A DNA stretch of 64,000 nucleotides, taken from assembly GCA_963851045.1 (NCBI GenBank), contig CAWKNC010000002.1, forward strand, positions 186,001 to 250,000. The letters are read 5' to 3'. Shown piece by piece: positions 33,737 through 41,499 of the stretch (the stretch's first letter is position 1; every line of letters starts with the position of its first letter). The notes under the pieces are model-generated. The model was not told where the DNA came from. It did no database searches and saw nothing but the letters and a program-made list of their open reading frames with translations. The translations under genes were made by a program, and so were the position numbers. The stretch is from WHSW01 sp963851045. Lineage in GTDB: Bacteria; Actinomycetota; Thermoleophilia; Solirubrobacterales; 70-9.

Positions 33737-34703
33737 TCAGTCACCTGGGTCGGTTGCGAGCAGTGGTGCAAGCTCAGCGCGCCGGATGCTGACGCCGCTG
33801 TGGACGCTGTCATCCGGTCCGCTCTCGCGCGAGATATCCAGATAGCGGAACTCGGCTGCGTCATCCGGCAGCGGAACCGAGATTGAGCCATCGCCGCGGC
33901 CAATGGTCCCGAGCGGCTGAGCGCCGATCAGCGTGTTGTAGAGCCACACGGCATACACGCCGCCGCCACCCCCTGGTGCCGGCATTCCCTTGAGATCTAC
34001 CTCGATCGCGCGATCGTCTCCCGTCTGGGAGATCCTGACCGTGGCGGTCCCGCGGTCGGGCATCCCCGGGAGCGGATCCATCGTCACTGGCGGCGTGGTG
34101 ATCGGTTCGGCGTGTCGACTCGGTGGTCGTCGGTGCCGTGGATTGAGTCGTCGTCGGCTGGGTCGGGGTCTGGGTCGAGCCGGAGCCGCTGGAGTCGTCG
34201 TCGCCGGCGAGCGAGATCGCCGCGACAATGATCACGAGGACCACGAGCAGCGCCAGGAGGCCGAGAAGGCGCCGGGACGGGCGCTCGCGCTCTCGCGCGA
34301 CCTTGGACCTGGGAGGTTTCGCGGCCTTGGGCGGTTTCGGTGGCTTCGGCGGTTTCGGTGGCTTGGGGGGCTTGGGGGGCTTGGCAACCTTGGGCGGCTT
34401 CTTGGCCTTGACGGGGGCGGCGGATGCGCCCGCGGCAGGCTGTGCAGTGCCCCCCCAGGCAGCCGGATCGACCGCCTCGAGGCGGGTGCGGACCTGGTCG
34501 CGGGCGTCCGGCCCGGTCAGTCCGATCTTGCTGCCAAGCTGATCAAGCACTTCGCCGCGCCAGCGAACCAACTCGTCGGGCGGCATCTGGGCTAGATCAG
34601 CGATGGAGGAATCCGGCAACCGACGGCGTATTGAGAGGTCGAGCATTGCTCTTGCGACCGGGTCGATCGCTTTCAGTGCATGTTCGAGACCGTTATCTGC
34701 CAT
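33737..34703 (-). pseudogene. Membrane protein with anti-sigma-type outer domain, apparent frameshift
   Basis: About 321 residues if repaired. N-part (from 34703): helical MADNGLEHALKAIDPVARAML domain, a Lys-Pro-Pro repeat tract (about residues 98-130), TM segment LLGLLALLVVLVIIVAAISL, then a Thr/Gln/Pro linker. At about 34111-34115 the frame is lost; in the next frame the sequence continues AEPITTPPVTMDPLPGMPDRGTATVRIS and a domain VYAVWLYNTLIGAQPLGTIG...EFRYLDISRE that resembles the C-terminal domain of RskA-like anti-sigma factors. One base removed there joins both halves. No sigma factor is adjacent. Divergent from the DUF4397 gene, 29 bp away. Confidence 0.78.
34313..34408. repeat. Nine-base tandem repeat coding for Lys-Pro-Pro units
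   Basis: Degenerate 9-base units (GGCGGTTTC, GGTGGCTTC, GGGGGCTTG) read on the minus strand as successive KPP units in the cytoplasmic part of the membrane protein. Such tracts expand and shrink easily and could vary between strains. Confidence 0.75.
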
Positions 34704-34732
34704 CTTCTTGCTCGGGTGTGCTTAGGGTGATC

Positions 34733-35569
34733 ATGAGGAACTTTTCGGCTGAATCCAGCTTGGGACCGCAAACGTTTCGCCGTGGAGGCGGGGCGGTCAT
34801 CTGTGCCCTCGCGGCGCTGATGCTAATGCCCGGATCAGCGTCAGCAGCCTCGCAGGCTCAGGTCCGCTTCGTTCACGCCGTCCCGGGAGTCGGTACCGCC
34901 GAGCTCTCCGTCGGAGGCACCGTAGTTGGTAGCTCCGGTTTCGGCGAGTCGACGGACTTCGCCGCGGTCGCCGCCGGGGGCCAGAAGGCGAGCCTGGCGG
35001 TATCGGGCGTCGGCAACCTGACTTCAGACCTCCGTCTCGAGGACGCGGGGGCATACACGCTCGTCGCCACGCCAAAGGGCAAGTCGGCCGAGCTGAAGCT
35101 TTTCGCGGACGACAGCCCGACCGCGGGCAAGGCACGGCTGCGGCTCATTCACGCGTCGGCCGAGCTCGGCATGCCGGATGCGAAGCTCAACGGCAAGACG
35201 GTCGCTGAGTCGCTCGAGTTCGGCGAGGCCACGCCGTATTGGACGGTTGCGCCGGGGACCTACGAGCTTGAGATTCAAGACCCGGAGACGGGCGACGACG
35301 TCATGGACCCGCAGAATGCGGCCCTCTCGGCCGGCACGAGCTGGACCGGCGTGGTCATCGGAGGCGGCGGGGAGAAGGCGCGCACGCTGCTTTTGAGCGA
35401 TCTCGTCTCCGCGCCAACCGCCGCCCCGCAGTCCGGCTTCGGCGGGCTGATCGACGGCGATGGTCCGCCTTGGCTTTTCGCCGCACTCGCCGCGCTATTG
35501 GCGGGGACGCTTGGAGGTCTCACGCAGAGGGCGCTGAGCGCCCGCGGAGGCTCCGGGCTCTCGAGCTAG
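34733..35569 (+). CDS. DUF4397 surface protein, likely sortase substrate
   Basis: A 278-residue secreted protein. Signal peptide MRNFSAESS...ALAALMLMPGSASA; then the DUF4397 repeats: AQVRFVHAVPGVGTAELSVGG and ARLRLIHASAELGMPDAKLNG, each a beta-sandwich. C-terminus: APQSG at residues 231-235, a Gly-rich spacer, hydrophobic WLFAALAALLAGTLGG and a basic tail. This has the layout of a cell-wall sorting signal with a variant LPxTG. The next gene, four bases on, is a class F sortase, strongly suggesting enzyme and substrate. Confidence 0.88.
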   Translation: MRNFSAESSLGPQTFRRGGGAVICALAALMLMPGSASAASQAQVRFVHAVPGVGTAELSVGGTVVGSSGFGESTDFAAVAAGGQKASLAVSGVGNLTSDLRLEDAGAYTLVATPKGKSAELKLFADDSPTAGKARLRLIHASAELGMPDAKLNGKTVAESLEFGEATPYWTVAPGTYELEIQDPETGDDVMDPQNAALSAGTSWTGVVIGGGGEKARTLLLSDLVSAPTAAPQSGFGGLIDGDGPPWLFAALAALLAGTLGGLTQRALSARGGSGLSS

Positions 35570-35572
35570 GCC

Positions 35573-36253
35573 GTGCGGGTGCGGGTCGTACCGCTTCTCG
35601 CCGTCGCGGTTCCCGCGATGATTGCCGCCGCGGTCGTCCTCTTCTGGCGATCCTCGTCACAGGAGGTGGTGCCGATCGAGGCGACCCTGACACCGGCTGG
35701 AGTCGCTCGCGTCGCCGAGCGTCAGGGCAGTGGAAACACTCCGATAGTGCGAGTACCCGAGCTCACCGCCACTCGATCCCCTGACCGCACCCTGCGCGTT
35801 CGACCGCTGGAGGAGCGTCCAGCCCCGCCGGTGGAGCTCAGCATCCCGGGCCTCGACGTGGACGCCCCGATCGAGCCAACACCGCAGATCGACGGAGCCC
35901 TACGCATTCCCCCGCCAAACCAAGCCGGCTGGTATCTCGACGGGCCGCGACCCGGGGAGCCGGGGCGGGCGGTCATCGTGGGCCACCTGGACACGGTGGA
36001 TGGTCCTGCAGTCTTCGCGGCGTTGCCACAAATTCGTCGTGGGATGGAGATTGAGGTCGCCGGACGCGATGGCGTCTCGCACAGCTTCGAGACGGTCGGC
36101 GTCGCCGACGTCTCCAAGTCGACCTTCCCGGCCCAGTCCGTCTACGCACCGAGCCGCGAGTCGACGCTTGCGCTGATCACGTGCTCAGGCCAGTTCGACG
36201 AGACGACCGGCCATTACGAGAACAACCTGATCATCTTCGCCCGAGCGGGCTAG
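35573..36253 (+). CDS. Class F sortase
   Basis: A 226-residue sortase. N-terminal membrane anchor (VVPLLAVAVPAMIAAAVVLFW), a long linker, then the sortase barrel with IPGLDVDAPIEP, catalytic His in AVIVGHLDT, catalytic Cys in ALITCSGQFD and a final FARAG whose Arg is a candidate for the active-site arginine. The class F type is common in actinobacteria beside DUF4397 genes. GTG start four bases after its presumed substrate gene. It should cleave a C-terminal signal on the neighbouring protein and attach it to the wall. Confidence 0.92.
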   Translation: MRVRVVPLLAVAVPAMIAAAVVLFWRSSSQEVVPIEATLTPAGVARVAERQGSGNTPIVRVPELTATRSPDRTLRVRPLEERPAPPVELSIPGLDVDAPIEPTPQIDGALRIPPPNQAGWYLDGPRPGEPGRAVIVGHLDTVDGPAVFAALPQIRRGMEIEVAGRDGVSHSFETVGVADVSKSTFPAQSVYAPSRESTLALITCSGQFDETTGHYENNLIIFARAG

Positions 36254-36270
36254 CAGAGCGGAAGGTCATC

Positions 36271-36305
36271 GAGCCCGGGCACCGCTCGCTGCGGAGCCCG
36301 AGCTC
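36271..36305. terminator. Strong hairpin after sortase gene
   Basis: GAGCCCGGGC (36271-36280) pairs with GCCCGAGCTC (36296-36305) with one mismatch, and inside CCGC/GCGG close a TCGCT loop. It separates the sortase gene from the convergent DUF5679 gene. No T-run; probably works in both directions. Confidence 0.7.
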
Positions 36306-36311
36306 AGCCGA

Positions 36312-36461
36312 CTACGCCTCGAGCTTGCCGATCTTGAAGATCTTGGTACCGCAGTCCGGGCATGTGCCCTGGATTGCGGGACGGCCGTTCTTCATCGTGA
36401 CCTGCTGCGGGTCCTTGATCTCGACCTTCTTACGCTCCTTGACGCAGTAACCCTCAGGCAT
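36312..36461 (-). CDS. DUF5679 small zinc-ribbon-like protein
   Basis: A 49-residue protein: MPEGYCVKERKKVEI, then DPQQVTMKNGRPAIQGTCPD and CGTKIFKIGKLEA. The family usually has two C-x-x-C pairs; here the first reads C-V-K-E, so one zinc ligand is lost or replaced by Glu, while CPDC is intact. ATG 36461 follows AAGGAGAGG. Family function is unknown; in relatives it is a short, conserved actinobacterial and chloroflexal protein. Confidence 0.88.
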   Translation of the reverse strand: MPEGYCVKERKKVEIKDPQQVTMKNGRPAIQGTCPDCGTKIFKIGKLEA

Positions 36462-36563
36462 CGAGCCTCTCCTTTCGGGGCAGTTCGCGCGACCGTAGAC
36501 CAGCCGTCGGACGCAGGCCAGGCACGTTCGTACGGATTGTCACAATCACGCGCTCCTGGAAAT

Positions 36564-37448
36564 ATGGCGCGTCCCATGGCCGCCAGGTGCAAACGGATCG
36601 CTGACTCCCCGCGGTTTCAGAACTTCATCTACGTCGTCATCGTCCTCAACGCGGTCGCGCTCGGACTCGGGACCTATGACTTCAACGAGACGATCGACAA
36701 CGCGCTCACCGTCGCCGACGACACCTTTCTCGGGATCTTCGTAGTCGAGCTGGCGATCAGGATCTCGGCCTTCGGTCGTCGCCCTCAAGACTTCTTCAAA
36801 GACGGCTGGAACGTCTTCGACTTCATCGTCATCGGCGCTGCCTTTCTTCCCGGGTTGCGCGACAACGCCACGCTGCTTCGGCTCGTTCGGCTGCTGCGGG
36901 TGGTTCGCCTCGTCAGCGTCATGCCGGACCTGCGCATCCTCGTGCGGGCGATGGCGCGCTCGATCCCTCCGATCGCCAGCCTGGTCGTTCTCACCCTGCT
37001 GCTGATGTACGTCTACGGGATGGTCGGGTGGATTCTCTTTCACGAGTCTCAGCCAGACGACTGGGGCAACATCGGCCAATCGACGCTGAGTCTGTTCCAG
37101 ATCCTGACCCTGGAGAACTGGCCCGCCTTCCTGGAGGCCGGTCAGGCGGTCCATCCGGCCTCTTGGATCTTCTTCGTCTCCTACGTGTTGATCGCCTCGT
37201 TTTTGGTGATCAACATCCTCATCGCGATCATCATCAACTCGATGGAGGAGGTCCACGACGCCGAGCGAGCGGAGCATCGCAAGGACATCGTCGAGGGGGA
37301 GGGGGAGACGGTCGCGGAGCGGATCCAGGACATCCGCGAGGCGCTCGACCGTCTCGAGACTCAGCTCGCCGAGGGCGGTGGGGACCTGCCCGGGCCGGCG
37401 AAGTCCGTGAGGCGCCGGCCCACCAAGGGCGGGCGGATGCGCGGCTGA
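36564..37448 (+). CDS. Voltage-gated cation channel (NaChBac-like)
   Basis: About 294 residues, one six-TM domain. S1 begins NFIYVVIVLNAVALGL; S3 DGWNVFDFIVIGAAFLPG; S4 has regularly spaced arginines, LLRLVRLLRVVRLVSVMPDLRIL; pore helix and filter TLENWP, where bacterial sodium channels have TLESW; S6 FLVINILIAIIINSMEEV. The C-terminal tail (RIQDIREALDRLETQLAEG) is a coiled coil, as in tetrameric bacterial channels. ATG 36564 is chosen; ATG 36576 and TTG 36537 are alternatives. The filter Glu is kept, so sodium or calcium selectivity is plausible. Confidence 0.92.
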   Translation: MARPMAARCKRIADSPRFQNFIYVVIVLNAVALGLGTYDFNETIDNALTVADDTFLGIFVVELAIRISAFGRRPQDFFKDGWNVFDFIVIGAAFLPGLRDNATLLRLVRLLRVVRLVSVMPDLRILVRAMARSIPPIASLVVLTLLLMYVYGMVGWILFHESQPDDWGNIGQSTLSLFQILTLENWPAFLEAGQAVHPASWIFFVSYVLIASFLVINILIAIIINSMEEVHDAERAEHRKDIVEGEGETVAERIQDIREALDRLETQLAEGGGDLPGPAKSVRRRPTKGGRMRG

Positions 37449-37457
37449 GGGGCGCCG

Positions 37458-38051
37458 CTAGTTGTTGGAGTCGGCGTTGCGCTCGGCCGCGCTGGCCGCG
37501 TCAGCCGCGGCCTGGCTGGCTGCATCGACTTCGTCCTGAAGATCCGAGATCTGTGACCGCAGGTCGTCGATGTCGTCCTTGGCGACCTTGATCTCGCCGT
37601 CGGACGTGCGCTGGGTGGAGGCAATCGTCGAGACGCGACCTTCGAGGTTGTCGATTCGCTCGCTGAGCGAGGCGACGTCGTCCTCGGCAGCCTGCGATGC
37701 CTCCCGCCCGACGCTTGAGACCTCGTCGCGCAGAGCACTGACCTCCTGCTTCGTTGCGCTCTCGTCCTTCGCCCCGACTGCGAGCACGACCCCGACGATC
37801 CCAGCCGCCAGCGCCAGAACCACCGCTGCGCCAAGGGCGTAGGTGCGGATGCTGAGCTTGCGGTCGAGCTGAGCAAGCCAGGCCCGCAGCCCGGCGATCT
37901 GCTCGCTCGGGCTCTGGACCACGGCGTGCGAGCCCGTGGTGGGTGGAACCACCGGCTGGGACCCTGTTGGCGGCTTGGGGCCTGTTGCGGGCTCGGACGC
38001 CGCGGGTGGCGGCTGCTCGGGGGGCGGCTTCTTGCCGCGGCGAAGTTGCAT
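37458..38051 (-). CDS. Single-TM protein with coiled coil, unknown
   Basis: A 197-residue protein. A Pro-rich cytoplasmic N-terminus (KKPPPEQPPPAASEP), a short amphipathic helix (IAGLRAWLAQLDRKLSI), one TM (YALGAAVVLALAAGIVGVVLAV), then about 100 residues of extracytoplasmic coiled coil (ISDLQDEVDAASQAAADAASAA). No enzyme motif. It is convergent with the channel gene with a nine-base gap. Possibly an envelope or sensor-like component; the family is not recognised. Confidence 0.75.
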   Translation of the reverse strand: MQLRRGKKPPPEQPPPAASEPATGPKPPTGSQPVVPPTTGSHAVVQSPSEQIAGLRAWLAQLDRKLSIRTYALGAAVVLALAAGIVGVVLAVGAKDESATKQEVSALRDEVSSVGREASQAAEDDVASLSERIDNLEGRVSTIASTQRTSDGEIKVAKDDIDDLRSQISDLQDEVDAASQAAADAASAAERNADSNN

Positions 38052-38072
38052 CGCGAGAATCCTAGGCGCCGC

Positions 38073-38432
38073 TCAGGATGGCGGCAGCGGTGCGCGGACC
38101 TTGCCGTCGGCCGGGTCGAGCGGATTGCCCTGCTCCACCCACGCCTCGATCCCCCCGGCGAGATTGTGCGCGTCGTACCCGGCCTCGCGAAAGGCGTCGA
38201 CAGCCATCGAGGAGCGACCGCCGGCGCGGCAGTAAAAGAGGATCGGCTGATCGCGCGAGATCTCCTCGGCGCGCCTGGTGAGGTCGTTCATCTCGATGTT
38301 GAGCGCTCCGGGGATATGGCCGGCCTCGAATTCATAGGTACGGCGGACATCGATGACCGCGACACCGTCCTCGAGTAGCTCGGCGACGCGCTCCGGGGGC
38401 AGCGCGAGGCCGGTTAGGGGGTCGGCGTTCAC
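38073..38432 (-). CDS. Rhodanese-domain sulfurtransferase
   Basis: A 119-residue single rhodanese domain: ALPPERVAELLEDGVAVIDVRRTYEFEAGHIPGALNI, then the active-site loop FYCRAGGRSS with the persulfide cysteine, and AGGIEAWVEQGNPL. GTG at 38432 is the best start; the open frame extends further but overlaps the divergent thiolase gene and is not conserved. Likely a cytoplasmic sulfur carrier; partner unknown. Confidence 0.88.
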   Translation of the reverse strand: MNADPLTGLALPPERVAELLEDGVAVIDVRRTYEFEAGHIPGALNIEMNDLTRRAEEISRDQPILFYCRAGGRSSMAVDAFREAGYDAHNLAGGIEAWVEQGNPLDPADGKVRAPLPPS

Positions 38433-38486
38433 CCCAACATCAATACCATCATCGGTCCCCAACGAACTGAAGGAGCGCAACAGAAG

Positions 38487-39647
38487 ATGCCCGAAGCCGT
38501 AATTGTCGACGCCGCCCGTAGCCCGATCGGGCGCGCGTTCAAGGGTTCCCTCGCCCAGCTTCGCCCCGAGGAGACAGCCGCTTTCATCGTCGACAAGCTG
38601 CTCGAGCGCAACCCCGACGTCTCCCCCGACATCATCGAGGACGTCTACTGCGGTTGCGGTATGCCGCAGGGGCTTCAGGCCTTCAACGTCGCTCGGATCA
38701 TCTCGCTGCTCTCCGAGCAGCTGCCGCAGACCGTCACCGGAACAACGATCTCGCGTTACTGCGCCTCGTCGCTCGACGCGATCCGCCACGCGGCAAACGC
38801 GATCAAGGCCGGGGAGGGCGATGCCTACGTCGCCGCCGGCGTCGAGTTCGTCAGCCGCTTCAACGAGCGCACCGAGCCGGCCGGGGCCGCCGACCGCAAC
38901 GAAAACCTGATCGGCGAGAACGGGCAGCCCAACGCCTACATCGACATGGGCCTGACCGCTGTCAACGTCGCCAAGCACTACGAGGTCAGCCGCTCGGACA
39001 TGGACAAGTACGCGCAGCGCTCGCAGGAGCTCGCGGTGCGGTCCCAGGAAGACGGCTTCTTCGACCGCGAGATCGTCCCTGTGAAGGACCACGACGGCAA
39101 CGAGATCGCCAAGGACGACGGCCCGAGAGCCTCATCGACGCTGGAGAAGCTCTCCGAGCTGCCCGAGGCGTTCGGCGACGGCGGGGTCACCGCCGGCAAC
39201 TCGTGTCCGCTCAACGACGGCGCTGCCGCGGTTCTCGTTATGTCGGACACCAAGGCGAAGGAGCTCGGCCTGACGCCGAAGGCGCGCCTCGTCAGCGCCG
39301 CGACCTGGGGCAATGAGCCCGAGTACATGGGCGTCGCCCCGATCGGTGCGATCAAGAAGGTCCTCGAGCGGACCCAGATGACGATCGACGATGTCGACGT
39401 TGTCGAGCTCAACGAGGCGTTCGCCGCCCAGGTGATCCCGATCATGAGCGAGTGCAACATCCCGCTGGAGAAGATGAACACACACGGCGGCGCGATCGCC
39501 CTCGGTCACCCGTTCGGGATGACTGGAGCGCGGATCATGACCACACTGCTGAACGTGATGGAGACCGACGATCACTCGATCGGTCTCGAGACGATGTGCG
39601 TCGCCGGCGGCCAGGGCGAGGCGATGATCGTCGAGCGTTTGAACTAG
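38487..39647 (+). CDS. Acetyl-CoA acyltransferase (thiolase)
   Basis: A 386-residue degradative thiolase. Acyl-binding Cys92 in SRYCASSLDA, catalytic His in NTHGGAIALGHPFGMTGAR, second Cys at about 371 in MCVAGGQGEA, plus VELNEAFAAQV. It cleaves 3-ketoacyl-CoA in beta-oxidation or condenses acetyl-CoA. Followed by a strong intrinsic terminator, so it is transcribed alone. The acyl-CoA dehydrogenase cluster begins 2 kb downstream. Confidence 0.95.
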   Translation: MPEAVIVDAARSPIGRAFKGSLAQLRPEETAAFIVDKLLERNPDVSPDIIEDVYCGCGMPQGLQAFNVARIISLLSEQLPQTVTGTTISRYCASSLDAIRHAANAIKAGEGDAYVAAGVEFVSRFNERTEPAGAADRNENLIGENGQPNAYIDMGLTAVNVAKHYEVSRSDMDKYAQRSQELAVRSQEDGFFDREIVPVKDHDGNEIAKDDGPRASSTLEKLSELPEAFGDGGVTAGNSCPLNDGAAAVLVMSDTKAKELGLTPKARLVSAATWGNEPEYMGVAPIGAIKKVLERTQMTIDDVDVVELNEAFAAQVIPIMSECNIPLEKMNTHGGAIALGHPFGMTGARIMTTLLNVMETDDHSIGLETMCVAGGQGEAMIVERLN

Positions 39648-39688
39648 GCGAAAGAGGGGCGGGCGCGCGCGGCGCCCGCCCTTTTCGC
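39648..39688. terminator. Bidirectional intrinsic terminator
   Basis: Ten-base perfect stem GGGCGGGCGC (39657-39666) with GCGCCCGCCC (39672-39681), five-base loop, followed by TTTTCGC and preceded by GCGAAA, so both strands have a U-tract after the stem. It sits between convergent thiolase and lipoprotein genes. Confidence 0.9.
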
Positions 39689-39694
39689 TTCGGC

Positions 39695-40090
39695 TCAGCT
39701 CGCCGCTTCGAGCGCGGCGACCGCCTGGTCGGCCGCGTCCTGGCATGCCTGGACGGCCAGTTCGCGTCCGGAGTCGTCGTCGATCGCTTCCGCCTGCTGT
39801 GCGCACTGCTCGAACGCGTCGCGCGCCTGCGCACACGCGGTCTCGCCAGCGCTCTCGGCCGGCGTTCCTTCGATCACGCCGATGCAGGCGTTGTAGATGT
39901 CCTCGGGCGTCGACCCGGTGGAGTCCCCGCTGTCGTCGCCCTCCTCAGTCGTGGTCTCGGCAGAGGTCGTGGTCTCCTCGGTCGGCGCAGCGACCGTCGA
40001 GCTCGTGTCTTCATCGTCACCGCAGCCAATGGCTATCAGGCCACAGGTGAGCAACGCCACCATCGCGACCAGCCACTTACCGTTTCGCAT
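39695..40090 (-). CDS. Small secreted lipoprotein, Cys/Ala-rich
   Basis: A 131-residue protein with a signal MRNGKWLVAMVALLTCGLIAIGC ending in a lipobox (AIGC), a Thr/Glu/Asp-rich linker, and a helical C-terminal domain with four cysteines (IYNACIGVIEG, ETACAQARDAFEQCAQQA, AVQACQDAADQAV) that could form two disulfides. No family recognised. The region upstream, 40091-40210, contains no other gene. Confidence 0.78.
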   Translation of the reverse strand: MRNGKWLVAMVALLTCGLIAIGCGDDEDTSSTVAAPTEETTTSAETTTEEGDDSGDSTGSTPEDIYNACIGVIEGTPAESAGETACAQARDAFEQCAQQAEAIDDDSGRELAVQACQDAADQAVAALEAAS

Positions 40091-40210
40091 CTGAATCTCC
40101 TTTTTCGATGCCCCCCGCGGCAGTTGCCACGGTCTTGACGCAACTACGTTCGCCGATTGCCGGCGTCACGACAACAGAGATAACCCTGATTCGAGCGACG
40201 GCGTCGGCTT

Positions 40211-41495
40211 CTAGGCCTCGAGCGTGTCCAGCAGGCGCCGAACATGGCTCTGATAGGCGGCATCCTGGATCGAGATGTCGTGTCGAGGCGAGTTCACATG
40301 ACGCGTACCGCCTGAAAGGTCCGGCCGCGTCGCGCGCAGGCGCCCCCAGCGCTCGGATGCCGCTCCACCCGCAAACTGCGCTCGCACAGCTGACGCCAGC
40401 AGGCGCCCTTGGAGACTGACGATCGGATACGCGCCACCGTCGACCTCGAAGAGCCCGGAGACCGAGAGGTCGTCCATCGAGCGATGAAACTGATGTAGAT
40501 AGAGGTCCGGGCGCGTCCCCTTCCAGTCGAAGAGTTCGCGATCCAAGAACGGGATGCTCACCTCATAGCCCGTCGCCCAGACGATGAGGTCGAACGGTTC
40601 CTCGACGCCATCGGCGAAGAGGACGCTCTCGCCTCTGAGCTCGGCGATGTCGGGGCGGGCGACGAGGTCGCCATGGCCCATGTGGTGCAGGACCTGCGTG
40701 TTCATGATCGGGTGGCTTTCGAGCACGCGGTGATCGGGTGCCGGAAGCCCGTAGCGCGTGACGTCCCCGACGAGGAGCTTGATCACCACGGTGAGCACCG
40801 CCTGCTCGAGTCGCAGCGGCAGCCGCGGACCCCCGTGCGCGAAGACGTCGGAGGGCTTGCCGAACAGGTACTTGGGGAAAAACCAATAGCCGCGGCGGAC
40901 GCTCAGCGCAGCGCCTGCGGCACTCGTTGCAGCGTCAGCGGCTATGTCGCAGCCTGAGTTACCAGCGCCGACGACCAGCACGCGCTTGCCGCGGAAAAGG
41001 TCGGCCGAACGGTAGTCGCGCGAGTGGAGTCTGCTCGCCGCTGAACTCGCCCGGATAGCTCGGTTGCCGCGGCTCCCACTGGTGTCCGCTCGCCGCGACC
41101 AGGTGCGCATAGGTCCGGGCTTGGCCGTCACTCGTCTCGACGTCCCAACCCTCGTCGGACCGCTGCGCGCGAACTACCTCGCTGCCGAGCGCGATCCGGT
41201 CGGTGAGGCCGCGGTCGCGCGCGAACGACCGCAGGTACTCCAGCACCTGCGGTCGTGTCGGATAGTCCGGGACGTCGTCGCCGAACGGGTAGCCCTCGAA
41301 GCCCGACAGCGTCCGCGACGAGATGAAGTGCGCGGACTCATACATCGGGCTGCCCGGGTTGTCGATGTCCCAGATGCCACCCACCGCGTCGTGGCGCTCG
41401 AGAACCTCGAAGTCGATCCCCGCGCGATCGAGAGCCTCGGCGGCGGCGAGACCGGCCGGCCCGGCGCCGACGATGCCGACGACCTTGTCCGCCAA
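40211..41495 (-). pseudogene. Flavin-dependent monooxygenase (FMO/BVMO type), apparent frameshift
   Basis: About 427 residues if repaired. The first frame from TTG 41495 has the FAD site VGIVGAGPAGLAAAEAL and runs to PSYPGEFSGEQ; the second begins LHSRDYRSADLFRGK and has the NADPH site VLVVGAGNSGCDIAADA. Removing one base at about 41030 yields FSGEQLHSRDY, a perfect FxGxxxHxxxY fingerprint of this enzyme family, proving the two parts were one gene. It would oxygenate a ketone, amine or sulfur compound with NADPH. Four bases after the acyl-CoA dehydrogenase gene, hence the same operon. Confidence 0.88.
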
Positions 41496-41499
41496 CCGG

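Noticed and set aside
34313..34408. Possible CRISPR-like or minisatellite array
   Set aside because: Units are nine bases without spacers and code for Lys-Pro-Pro within a gene; it is a protein repeat.
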